The notes beneath the pieces were generated by a model that saw only the letters and a list, made by a program, of their open reading frames with translations, was not told the DNA's origin and made no database searches. This document shows positions 31,635-42,230 of a stretch of DNA of 49,124 nucleotides, in pieces; position 1 is the stretch's first letter, and each line of letters begins with the position of its first letter. This DNA is from Amanita rubescens. Taxonomy: Eukaryota > Basidiomycota > Agaricomycetes > Agaricales > Amanitaceae. The translations under genes were made by a program, and so were the position numbers. Location: assembly GCA_015039365.1 (NCBI GenBank), contig WION01000390.1, forward strand, positions 1-49,124, in the 5' to 3' direction.

Positions 31635-33051
31635 GTTGGTAAAAGGATTTGGGAGGATCAAGGAAAGTCTGCGAGGGTCTTACGACGGTGTCGAACGACT
31701 TTTAAATGGAGCCATGAAATGGTCGAAGTTGACGGAATGAATTCAAACGGCATGCCTGGAACCGAACAAGCTTCAGGTAATGGAAGTCAGCTGGCATGTT
31801 CGGTGACAGTGCTAATGCCCGGGTTTTTACGATATCATGGCTATTGGCCATAGTAAGGCCTAACCGGTCGAAAATTTACCAGCATCCCGTCACTCACCCA
31901 TCTTCATCTTACACTTGTGCAGCGTTCTAACCCCCCCCACCTCATGCTTCTTCTCTTCGATCTTGTTTGCGTGTAACTAATTGCGCCAATACGTTATGTT
32001 TGGATTCAAAGAGCAATGTCGAGTCGTTATGCACTCCCGTGTGTGCCGCGTCGTCGTACGTCAAGCATGGAAGACTCGGGTTCGGAGAAATCCAACCCAG
32101 CTGGTGCTTCTAAAATTAAAATTATCTTTAATTACGTACTGACAAGACACGTTTTGCCTGATGGATGCGATGACCGGCATGACGCCCCCTGTACTAAACT
32201 TGTGCTCGGGCCGCGATGTCAAGATGCACTGTGAGACAGTGTTGGACCCACGGGATATCCCGTGGATATCCCTGAATCCATGCGAACGTGGACAGGCCAT
32301 GGAGAATGTGGATATGGATACACGTGCCAGTGGATATCCACAAATTTTGCCACATGGATTGGCTGCCATCAAATGGCTTGTCCAACATTGCTGTGAGAAG
32401 CCTGTCGTCCGAGTCGTCAATTGTCGTGCTGGCGGCGTAGCGTCTGCCGTGCCTGCCACAGACAACGGTGAGCTTTGTCTTTCTCTCTCTGAAATCTTTG
32501 CTTAGATCCTGTTGATAGCGCCGAGTGCGTAAGTATGCACGTTCTTGGGGCAGGGATGAGTAGCAGCCACTCCTAATCTGCAGTAGTCTGGAGGCAAGAT
32601 GCATTGATGACGCGTGACGCTCGATGTATAATGATCGCTCAACCTCTGACCATGACTCATCGTTAATTATTACACCCTCAGCATATACCTCCTTGGATCT
32701 CACCTCAAGCGTGTCCTTTACCCCCCGCGTCGCTTGAAATGAAGCCGGGTTTGTACGGAAGACCTATGCCCCGATGGATGGGATGGATCACAAAGAGAAC
32801 GGGCCTAGGAACAGCAGGGGAGTCGCGGGTGAGATTTTGCTTTCTCTATCCAGTGGGACTGTAGGTCCATATGTATCTGTCCGGTGATGAATTATCCATC
32901 AGGACACATCGCAAGGATCAGTTCGACTTCTTTCTCACCGTTTACAAGCCACCGTACATGCACTCATCCGATGGCTGCGTAGATATTGAACACATATATA
33001 CATTTCACTTTACTATACACTTTGTCAGCGACGTTCTCGGATTCCCGTCGT
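31635..33051. other. Region without a supported gene
   Basis: 31,720-31,860 resembles the upstream region of paralog 3 at 37,190-37,445 (GAAGTTGACGGAATGAAT-type words and a GCTAATGC-CGGG-TTTT block) and is probably the duplicated promoter of paralog 1. 32,210-32,400 holds palindromes described separately. Other open frames show nothing recognisable. Confidence 0.45.
32230..32400. repeat. Palindrome-rich stretch, possible miniature inverted-repeat element
   Basis: An 18 bp perfect palindrome, CCACGGGATATCCCGTGG, lies at 32,248-32,265, and GTGGATATCCAC at 32,330-32,341. GTTGGAC before the first is mirrored by GTCCAAC at about 32,379-32,385, and CTGTGAGA occurs on both sides. No clear target duplication was found, so identity as a mobile element is unproven. 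Confidence 0.3.
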
Positions 33052-33680
33052 CTAATTGGAGGGGAAAATACGGAAGGAGACTTCTCTCAAGTCTGCGATA
33101 CCACTTTTAGGCACGAGGTGGATCTGAACAACAAAAACCGTGAATTACTTTTCATTTTGATTTCACCCGACGGCGCTTACAGTTCGGGAATTCGGATACC
33201 AGTAAAAGTCTCGATATGGACCGTCCGTGGCAGAGATCCTATCTCTCGTTAAGGTTATGGGTTCTCGGCGGTTTCGTTTTTAACTCACTGATAGCCATGG
33301 GGGGTGCTAACAACTTTCCAAGTAGTTTCAGTCGGTAGCCAAAATAGTGCCCCTCCACCTTCGCTCTTCAAAAAATAATAATACTATCATTGAGTCCTTC
33401 AGACTGGATCAAAAACTCTGGACTTACCGCAGCTCCTATGCTAACGTACCAGCCGTCTTGGCCTGTAATGATCGTCAAAGTTTCGGGGCCTTCAAGAGGT
33501 TCGCTGAAATGGAGGCGCTTGGATACAAATCAGCTGAGCACGCGCAAGCGGAGGACAGATGCAGGTATCTACACTGTGGTTAGGCCCAGTCGCCGTGATT
33601 TTGACAGAGCCAAAGTCGTCATCGTCAGAAACAAATTTACCAGTCGAAACGCTTTGGATGGCGTAAGTCGGCATTGTCAT
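33052..33680 (-). CDS. Small beta-rich protein, paralog 2 of 3 (leaderless)
   Basis: Five exons (33573-33680, 33428-33517, 33289-33365, 33181-33238, 33052-33123) sum to 405 nt, 134 residues. It starts MTMPTYAIQSVSTGKFVSDD with no signal peptide. Then come LEGPETLTIITGQDGWYVSI, GALFWLPTETTWKVV, ISATDGPYRDFYWYPNSR and IHLVPKSGIADLREVSFRIF. The opening, TYAIQSVSTGKFV, is the kind of first strand pair seen in small fungal beta-trefoil proteins. It matches the other two paralogs at the GxYxSI, LFW, DGxYxW and C-terminal strand positions and in intron phases. It is likely cytoplasmic, unlike paralog 3. Confidence 0.75.
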
Positions 33681-33987
33681 ATGAGAAAGTCTTCGAGTCC
33701 GAGTGGTATTTGTAGGGGGACAGGTTAATGATACGTGTACGTGAGAGCCCTTCTTTTATATCCATTGACTCGGACCGGTAAACCGTGGTGGTTACGTAAA
33801 TCACGTCGAAATTTCGACGTGATGGCTCAGGACTTTGAGCCGGGACCGTGCACATCAAGCAGTGCCTCTCTGTTCGGCACGTTCCTCTCGATTGAAGCCA
33901 TGAGGCCTCCAGCCTTCACAGGGTTCAAGCTTCAAACTTCGCAGGCACTGCCAAGGCCCAACAGCGACTCTCCGTTGACCGAAAGTT

Positions 33988-35306
33988 ATGGCAACCCACT
34001 TATTATTATCGATGGCCGTTCGATCCTCCGAGTCCACCCCACATTTGCGCGATCAGTCATCTCTCCCCATAGATGATGGTATCTACGGACGTTTTCCCAA
34101 GAACCATTCTATTCGCAGTCTCGAACTCTGGAAGGAAAGAGAGGAGCCAAAGCACGAGTTTGCCATCCTCACAATGGACAGTGCGGAGAAAATATACTAT
34201 CGCGTCGAACGGCGACCGTCGAAAGAAGCGGGTCCTGTCTCCAAGATACAAGGTTGCAAAGTAGATGATACCATTACTCGCCTACGCTGGGAGTATGGCG
34301 GAGCAGCGGTTCGGCGGATCTCCGTTCATTTTAAGGCCAATCCCAAACCTGACTTGCATACCATTTTTGCTTTTTGCAATACCATCCGCAAGGACCCCGA
34401 CACCGAGAAATACACGTTGATGCAGTTCAACTGTTACTTCTTTGCACGCACTCTCACGCTACTCATTACCCGCTATTTCCTCCGAGTACTGCGCCAAGAT
34501 TGTCGCTGCGGCAACCACTCCATAAAGGATTTTGGCATTTCAGAACTTTCGATCGACGATTTCTGGAAGTGGGGGATGGAGCGAAAATGTCTAGATATTG
34601 TGTTCCTCGGCGTAAGGATGATATTTCTTCAGTTCCGAGTAAGGAATTCTGACGTATTATCGGGGGTTTTTTTTTCCAGCCCTTAAACCGCACATACTTG
34701 GATCTTCAATCGTATATAAACGAAATGGACGAAAAACATTGCGAGGTGGTTACTCAGTTTGGCAGGAACGGAAAGGAGGTGTATGATACCTTGAACAGGA
34801 AAAAGGAAGAGATATGGCGCAGCGGAAGCAAAGAGGCGGGAGAGATTCGTTCAAAAGAGGCCGAGCGGGTTAAAAAGGCAACTCCGTCGTCTCCCCAAAC
34901 CAAGAATGAGGCTGGGAAAGAAAGGCGAGAAGAAGAGAGCGTAAATTGGGCTGCAAGTATCATCCTGTTGCTCTTAGCTGCATTGATTGCCTCTCTCTAC
35001 CAAGCTTTCGCGCTCTGGGTATGGTTGCACAAGGCGCTTGCCGTGAGCGTGGTACTGGTGGTGATATTATTCCGCCACCGTTTGCGATCTATCATGATCC
35101 CTGTTACCGCACATATCGACATATTGCTCTTAGGTGCATTGCCTGCCATGGGTCACCCAGCCATATTGGGTTTCGTGGTCGCGGGAGTGATGCTCTGGGT
35201 ATTGTTGCATGGGGTACTTGTCACGAGAGTGCTGTACACGGTACTGGTGGTGATACTTCTTCACCGTTTGCGATCCATCGCGATCACATTTGCGTGTATT
35301 TTTTAA
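33988..35306 (+). CDS. Fungal NCYFF-motif protein with C-terminal membrane segments
   Basis: Two exons join in phase 0 across a GTAAGG...TTTCCAG intron (34,612-34,679). With the first ATG at 33,988 the product is 416 residues. A later start is possible. The N-terminal half has EPKHEFAILTM, a basic stretch, a Trp-containing strand pair (TRLRWEYGG) and YTLMQFNCYFFARTLTLLI. Exon 2 gives a charged helix (NEMDEKHCEVVTQFG, RSKEAERVKKATP) and at least three hydrophobic segments. The last 100 residues are an imperfect duplication of 60 residues (ALWVWLHKALAVSVVLVVIL versus MLWVLLHGVLVTRVLYTVLV). A His followed by an Asn-Cys-hydrophobic motif recalls LRAT/NlpC-type permuted papain folds, but this is inference from motif order only. 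Confidence 0.6.
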
Positions 35307-35403
35307 GCTGCTAATTAGCACGGCCCTAATTTCACTTTTTTGCATCACATTCTTACTTAGTATTCTCATAGTACTGCTCAAATAAACCTTGCTGTAGCTA
35401 GGC

Positions 35404-35938
35404 TTGATTTGTGAAACGCATTTTGACAATGTGCCTGCACCGTCGAAATCGACCGAAGGGACCAGCGTGGGACCTTCGAGAGTCGAGACTGTCCAAACTA
35501 GTGCACGGCCCTCCTCTCCCGAATACGATGCCATCGACTATGCTCTGAGTCTTGACAGGGATGATGCAAATTGCGTTATTCATGCGCGCTCCCTTCCACT
35601 TAGTTCCCGGGCCTCAATACGCCAGCTTCATGCGGATGCATCAGGACGACAACGATGAGGAAGGAAACGAGCCATTCCATGAGCCGGATTACAAGACGTC
35701 CTGGAGAAGCCTGAGAAGGAACCTCAGAAGTAAGCATGCCGAGGAGAAGAAGGGCCAGATGGCGCCGTGCCACCGACATTTGACGTCCGGAACGACAAAT
35801 CGGAGGAAGAGGCTAGCCCGAAGAAGAACCAATGCCGTCATGGAAAATGAAGAAGGGACAAAGAAAGATACTTCAAGACGAGTTGAGTACTACGGCAGAG
35901 CGGGTTCGAAGAAAGAAAACAGACGTTCGGAGTGATAA
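35404..35938 (+). CDS. Possible hypothetical protein
   Basis: An open stretch (CETHFDNVPAPSKSTEGTSV) is followed in another frame by a charged one (QYASFMRMHQDDNDEEGNEP, then a basic KR-rich region) that ends near 35,938. An intron near 35,556 might join them. No domain is recognisable and the gene may not be real. Confidence 0.22.
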
Positions 35939-36420
35939 CTACGTTTGGAATCCACTTTCTGACGAAAATATTCCGAGGAGTACGGAAAAGTGCTCGAAAG
36001 CACATCAAGCATCTCGATTATTTGCGCGGGGAGTGTTATGTATATGGTCGAGATCTTATACACAATCATCTTTCAGGTTGCGGGGATGGTGATACGGCCC
36101 ACTGTATCATCTATCTATCCAGACAGAACTATCATTTATGTTATCACCAACACCCACCAATACCAATCCAATCTTTGATGACAGCCTGTGTGGCATTTCC
36201 AAAGATGTACCGTGTTGGACTACATCTATGCAATTCAGATTCAAGCCCGCCGTCTCAGTCAGAGACTCGCGCAAGGGAAATAAGGTGGCATGTTGAAAGA
36301 TGTGTCGTTGGCACGCGACATCACAATTGACATTTTAGACATATTGCGAGTAATCAGTAGTGCTAGCGACGAATCCGATAACATATTGTGGAGGACCTAC
36401 CACGGATCACTAGTAACAGG

Positions 36421-37132
36421 TTACTGGCCTATCCCGAAAGACATTTCATTCTGCATGGCAATCTCACTGCCAGGCAGTACGGCCAGCTGCTGTGTGAACT
36501 TGTGAGAATTTTTATTTCTCTTTTGAAAGAGAGCGTACACCAGTTCCGCTGGGATCATTACACCAGTAACCATCTTTATCGGGGATAAAAATCCTGTATC
36601 ACCAAATGCGTTAGGTATTCTGCTGGAACTGAATGTGTGATGACCAACGTATAATCGCCATAGGTTGGTTGCAAGGAGAAGCCCCACGTGAATGGCGTCT
36701 TTCTCCAAAAGAGAGATGAATTGCCCGGGAACTACGCACGTCACATCAACATCAGCAAACTTAAGGAAAGTAAAAGTAGGCTTAAGGCTCACATCGACGG
36801 CTGAGATGTAAAGTCCGGCCTTGCCTTGCACTGTGGAGAAGGACGCTCCGCTGGGTGCAAGCGAGGGTTTGATAGTAAGGACCTTCTGCCCGGAATATTC
36901 ACCCAGTTTACGGAATCAGTGTGATGGGACCACCTACCGAATTGGCAACATTCTCTTCGGAATAGGCAACGGTGAGTACTCTGTCGCCATCATGTTCTGT
37001 GCCATCGCTGAAGACGGGCCTGGAGCCTATGATGCTGGCGATGCTATATGGGGATGCCGCAGGAACGGCGGAGACGAAAGCGAATATAGAGGCAAAGGTT
37101 AAGAATATAGATGCAGAGGGGAACTTGACCAT
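36421..37132 (-). CDS. Small beta-rich protein, paralog 3 of 3 (secreted form)
   Basis: Five exons (36938-37132, 36793-36885, 36649-36731, 36539-36593, 36421-36489) sum to 495 nt, about 164 residues; the last acceptor could lie three bases further in. A clear signal peptide opens the protein (MVKFPSASIFLTFASIFAFV, then SAVPAAS). The body reads FSDGTEHDGDRVLTV, KVLTIKPSLAPSGA, QGKAGLYISAVD, SLFWRKTPFTWGFSLQPTYG and IFIPDKDGYWCNDPSGTG. Identity to paralog 1 is obvious over the whole length, but the C-terminus diverges. Exons 3 and 4 have the same length (83, 55) in paralogs 1 and 3. Confidence 0.75.
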
Positions 37133-37450
37133 GGTAGTAAAAAGACTTTGGGTGTCGTAGAAAGACGACGAGACTTTATACCTCTAGCCATGACGTAAGT
37201 TGAAGTCGACAGAATGAATGTGTGTCAGGTGGCGGGTTTGGAGCCGAACAATGCTGTCGGCTACCTAACTGAAAAAAAAAAAAAAAATCCTGAGCCATGA
37301 CTCGGAAGTCAGGGTTGAAGTTGATAGGATGAATACGTACATAAGTAAGTCTGTCAGGTGGTGGGCTTGGAGCTGCTTGAAGCTGAACAAGTGCAGGTGA
37401 TCGCGCTAATGCTCAGGGTTTTATGACGTAGTCGCTGTCGGCTACATGCC
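37133..37450. repeat. Duplicated upstream region of paralog 3
   Basis: Two similar blocks (about 37,189-37,275 and 37,305-37,445) each carry a GAAGTYGAYAGRATGAAT-like word, a GTCAGGTGG word and CTGTCGGCTAC. They flank a run of about 16 A (37,271-37,287). The same words occur upstream of paralog 1 at 31,720-31,850. Probably a promoter duplicated together with the gene. Confidence 0.4.
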
Positions 37451-38481
37451 TACAGAGGCATTGTCCGAAAAAGGGCATTTGACCCTGTACTTACCTATCC
37501 GGCCACTATTCCCATCAGATCAGATCGCTCCTCGGGCCCCAGTGACACCGCAGTGATCGTTGAAAGTCATAGCCAGAAGGCCAGCAGATCATGTTGCTGA
37601 CGCCGGTAACTTGAAGGTGGTGGACAGTCTGAGGCCTCGGATGTTAGCTATAAGTGGCAACCGGAGAACATTCACTTAGTATTAAAGACTCCGTGCGCTA
37701 TGCATCCTTATGACTAACCTGGTGCCGTCTGAGGTAACTTGAGGGTTCGGGGTTACCGAGGGTTACCGGTTATGCTGACACGTGCACGTGTGGTTAGCAC
37801 TAATTACAGTGTAAGTGGAGTTTATACTAAACGTGGAATAGTCTGGAATAGTTCCTTACTTTCTGATTGCCATGACGGCATGCTAGTGGCCGCTTCCGGC
37901 AATATTTAACTGTTTTTGGGTCATTTTTCAGCCATCCTTCCGTGCGCGCTACTTACTGCTAGGCCGGATTGGACGTGCAGGCAGCCGACAGCGACCATGT
38001 CGTAAAACATTAACATTGTCGCCTGCACTTGTTCGGCTCCAAGCATGCGGCCACCTGTACTTGTTCCTGATTCCTTCGCTCCACGCTGTCCCCTGCACCA
38101 CTATGCAAGTTGTCCCGGGTGCCACATTTCTGGCTTATGTAGGAGCGGCAGATCACGAGCACGTCTAAACGCCAGCGACCGTCCAACGTCATATTTGAAT
38201 TTCGAGAAGGCAGGTGTAACGCGGTCACGCTATCCTGATGTCGGACTTCCCACGGTGATGGTGGTATCGGCTTGCCATGGCCGTCTCCCCACAGGCTATG
38301 CCCCCCTTCTCAGTACACCTGTGTGTACACACAGAGAATGACATTACGTAGGCGTCCATCCACCCAGTTATTGGAGACCCAAACCCTGGAAAGAAGTTCG
38401 GAAGCGCTTCATCGATTCCACGTTGAAAGAGTGGAACACTCTTAATGTCGTATCGGTGTTACACTGCAATGCACAGCACTC
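37451..38481. other. Region without a supported gene
   Basis: No open frame here has recognisable content. Splice-like signals are scattered but I could not build an exon chain. Confidence 0.4.
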
Positions 38482-39518
38482 ATGTCTCTGATCAGCGTCC
38501 TCACGAGCCTTATCTTCGGATGCTTGTATGTCATGTCCCCATTTGACCTTATAATGAAACTTTCTTCTAAATTCATTCTTAGAACGTGCTTCATTCTTCC
38601 CGTAACACCTGGTGGAACGTTTTTCTTCTACTTTCCCTTCCCTTCGTCTGGCTCGCATGGTATCGCCGCTATTTTTATTTGTATACTTTACCTAACAACG
38701 TTTTCCATGTCCATCGTCCTCTTTATCATATGGCCGCCCTCGTGTTTGTCATTTGGCAAACATCAGGTCAACCCCGTGGCGTGGAGTGAGCGATTTACTC
38801 ATACTATCCAGTCGGTAGCGCTGGTGAATGAGCCTGTAGCAGGCATCCCAGGCTCTCCCACAGCAGGACCAACGTCAGCAGAAGCAACAGCTCTACCATT
38901 CACGAGAATGCATGTGCCACGTGTGCCATCACGGCGGGTGAACCCATATAGCCGTACTAGCAGATCATATCGAGCTTCTCAGCTTTTCACTTCCACGCCA
39001 ACCGCTCCCATGTCATCAATACTACCGCCTGGCCACCTTAATCATAATAATTGATACATGTTCCGCCAACATTAGCTACACCGATTCCACAACCACCAAG
39101 ATCATCATCGCCACCGCCATCGCCAGCACCAGTGGCATACCGTGATACTGCACTGAAGATTCGAGCGAAGGCACGTCGCAGATTCCCTCACCTGAGCGCT
39201 GGCGAATCCAATCACGGCGAAGACGACGATCGTATAATTTGCGCCAACGCCATCCTCGCGTACTGCGCACCAGATTCCGCCCCCCTCTGAGTCGTCTGCA
39301 ACCCATCCATAATCAAACAGAGGCAAGTGGAACTGGTCTGGGATGCGCCCCTGTATGCCGACAACACGAGGTTGTACAGCAGCGGTGGAGATCAAAGTGT
39401 TGCAGAGTCAAGGCAGTCTGTTGCACCTCAGTCGCGACGTGATACGTCGGACAGCTTATCTTTGTCGGGAGTGAGCAGCACGCCACAGTCTGAACATTCC
39501 CAGAATGGAGTTGAGTGA
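38482..39518 (+). CDS. Possible membrane-anchored hypothetical protein
   Basis: An open frame (38,482-39,054) begins with hydrophobic stretches (LISVLTSLIFGCLYVM, GIAAIFICILYLTTFSMSIV) and turns Ser/Pro/Thr-rich. Further open stretches follow at 39,051-39,290 (PPPSPAPVAYRDTALKIRAK, then DDDRIICANAILAYC) and 39,327-39,518 (LVWDAPLYADNTRLYSSGGD). These could be exons of one gene, but I could not confirm the joins and know no family. Confidence 0.25.
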
Positions 39519-39870
39519 GTGGGTGGAGTCATGATAGCGGTGGGTGTGGGGAGATGTGTCCAACTTTATTTCTATTGCGTATGCATGAAAGTTACTTAAA
39601 TATTTGTAAATGCCTTTGTGACTGCGCGCCTCGAATGAGATTCCACAGTCGTCACTAAGTACGTCTTACTTTTTTTTTATCACTGCTGTGCCACTCGAAT
39701 TTCGAAAATTTCGTTCCGAACGCCCCCACTTTCCTAGTTAATGCTATTATTACTTCCGCAGCACAATTTCATGACAATACACATATCCTACGGTTTCCGG
39801 GAGGACAATCTCGCAGTGGCGTGGGAGTTATGAAATGTAGGCATAGGCGCCTCCGGACCTTGCAGCTAAC

Positions 39871-40214
39871 ATGTGTCATAAACGCCGGAGCAAAATGAGT
39901 TCATCGGAGTCGAGCCAGAGTAAGTAAGACCTTCGAATTGACTATACTGGTGCACTAAAGTAGCATCATTACAGCGAGCCGTGCAGAGCTCCACAACTGG
40001 ACCCGTAAACACCACGTGGGTGCCCCCCAATATGACGACAAATACAACGGTCAGCTGTGGACGTCCAAAGTGAAAAGTAAGTGCCTCTCACAGATCGATT
40101 GAGTTAATTGACCGTGTGGCAGTCGATGACACATTTTATGGTGTGGGTTCAGGCACTAGTAAGGTAATGGCTCGAGAAAGTGCCGCCGCCGCCGCTCTGG
40201 TACGTTTTCAATAA
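39871..40214 (+). CDS. Tiny protein made almost only of a double-stranded RNA-binding domain
   Basis: Three exons (39871-39919, 39975-40076, 40123-40214) with GTAAGT donors sum to 243 nt: 80 residues from the first ATG, 72 from the in-frame ATG at 39,895. The product reads ELHNWTRKHHVGAPQYDDKY, then NGQLWTSKVKIDDTFYGVGS and TSKVMARESAAAAAL. This is a complete dsRBD: helix 1, three strands, then the SK-x-x-A-x-x-x-AA helix 2 that contacts RNA. No catalytic domain is attached. A free dsRBD could modulate RNA silencing or dsRNA-processing partners, which is inference. Confidence 0.75.
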
Positions 40215-41023
40215 TCAGATCCAAGAGATTTTTGATAATGACATGGCTCAATTCGAAAGTGCAGTTCACTACTCGCCTGCATGTTCCCTTAGTGATTTCT
40301 GATCCTGGTTTTGGGCATGGTTACTGTACATCGATCAGCTTGTTGTCAGATTACTTAGGACAATCTTCACAAGTTTAACCGGGCATGATAAGGTGTGATG
40401 GATTCCGATCATGTTATAATTACGCTGGAATAATCCAGCATCCATCCTGGAATTTGGTGGTATTATGCGACTCGTCATACAACAGAATCAAGTTGTCTAC
40501 TCGAGATAGAACAACTTAGACGCTGTAGGAGGCTAATTAAGCGCTTGAGCGGTTATTGTATGATAGCGATTTAATCAAACGCCGGAAGTAGCACTCACGT
40601 GGGCGACTAGTACCATAAGGGAGGAACCTTGGGCGGATCTAAAAACAAGCCACTATATGTGCATCGCTTCGGTCAACAGGACGTCAGGAGGGGATAAACT
40701 GACCTCGGGACTGGTAGTTCCGCATAAGTTTGGATTACCGCGTTGATTACCGCGTCGTACCAAGAGATCGCACTCTTTCGCGAAACCCCCAGATCACCTG
40801 AAGGCCAGGAAACGTTTATACGTAACAAAAAACAATGGCGTAGTATTCCTCACCCTTTAAGTGGCAAGTAGCAGACTGAGGAATCAAAATCGTTCAATTG
40901 CTCATGCAGTTCAGACCAAGGTAACATCTTGCAGTATGGTTTGATCTTCAATTGCCCGCTATGAACCTAGACTGCGGATCAGTACCGCACGCAAATGCGA
41001 AAGAATACCAACTCACTGGACCA
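40215..41023. other. Region without a supported gene
   Basis: About 800 bp without a recognisable coding stretch. The first 150 bp may be the dsRBD gene's 3' end. Confidence 0.45.
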
Positions 41024-41161
41024 CTATTTGTTGTGCCTGTGCCGCGTGTCGCTGTCGATGGATTCGTCTAGCTGTGGGATCCGATGTTCATCAAGGAGTA
41101 CGGCCACTTCATAAGGAGGCAGTGGCTTGTTGACAACTGCATCTTTGACAGCATCATCGAA
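41024..41161 (-). pseudogene. Short terminal exon of an unrecognised gene
   Basis: On the minus strand, after an AG at about 41,162, the frame reads FDDAVKDAVVNKPLPPYEVA, VLLDEHRIPQLDES and DTRHRHNK and ends at a TAG (41,024-41,026). The wording is protein-like, but I found no upstream exon over 41,162-41,470 and no family. Confidence 0.3.
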
Positions 41162-42061
41162 CTCAGCTCTTCATCTCTGGGGGAAACCCCGATGACCCGG
41201 GAATTGGTAATGAAAACGTGACTCCCTCGTCAGAGGTGTTTGCGTCAACAGAGACCACGTACTACTGGAAAATTATGTGTGGTAATCGCGAGACGTGGTA
41301 TACGAATCATCTGGTGTCAGAATGTGCATATTACATGAGTATAAGACGAGATGCGAGAGGTACAACGCACTGTCCATCATCACTCTGGTCTTTAACCCGA
41401 CCTGTGGACGATGTGAAAACCATGCACTCGACTCGCGAAGCACCTCTGACTTAGGGTAGATCCATCAGATATCTCTACATTAATCCAGGCACGAGTACTC
41501 ACTGAGTACTCGTTGTTGTCGACGGACTCGGAGTCGCGGCTTTTTTTTTACGGTCACGCCCTTGTCACGGCGAGATTCGCTTGTACCCGACGGTCACAGT
41601 CCTAGGCCAAGGCACTGCGACACAGACCTCAATTCCTCCAGAAGCAGATCTCTTTCTAGGCTGATGAACTGCCGTTCGTACCTTGCGGATCGTTGTTTGG
41701 TTCGAGGCTGGGAACCGGTAAACCCGGAAGGGAAAGTGTTCGTACTGCTACTATAACATGACACGACGTAAGTCGTGTTGGGTGATAGAGTAACCACATT
41801 TTGACTGAAGGTATATACCAATTTCACAGCCAAATTTCTCGTCGACCTGTACACGTATGAGGCAACCGGAAGTTTACGCTAGAACATAGTTGGCAAGTAT
41901 ATGTATTATTCGCTTGCAATTCGTACTAATTGAATGTGTACTAGGCTGGCCACAACGCATGGCAGTTATGCAATAGCCACATAAACTCCACCTATATAAC
42001 AAGGAGGTCTATACTTAACCATTATACGGCGTTCGCCGCTACTCTTATTCCCTCAACACCA
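41162..42061. other. Region without a supported gene
   Basis: Contains short open frames on both strands (for example 41,594-41,854, minus, with VVTLSPNTTYVVSCYSSST) that I cannot tie to a gene. Confidence 0.35.
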
Positions 42062-42230
42062 GAAATCTCGTCCACCATGGTCAAGTTGACATTCGCATCC
42101 TACTGAATATCGTCTCTGCGACACTCATAGCCAATGAATATACAAACTACACTATCGGAGGAAAGTGGACCTTCCTTATCCCGATGGTCCGGGGATGTTC
42201 CAAACTGTTTGTTCCGACTGTCGATCGAAG
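42062..42230 (+). CDS. Possible single exon of an unrecognised gene
   Basis: An open stretch reads GQVDIRILLNIVSATLIANE, then YTNYTIGGKWTFLIPMVRG, and ends at a good donor (GTAAGT at 42,231). I could not find the following exon or a family. Confidence 0.22.
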
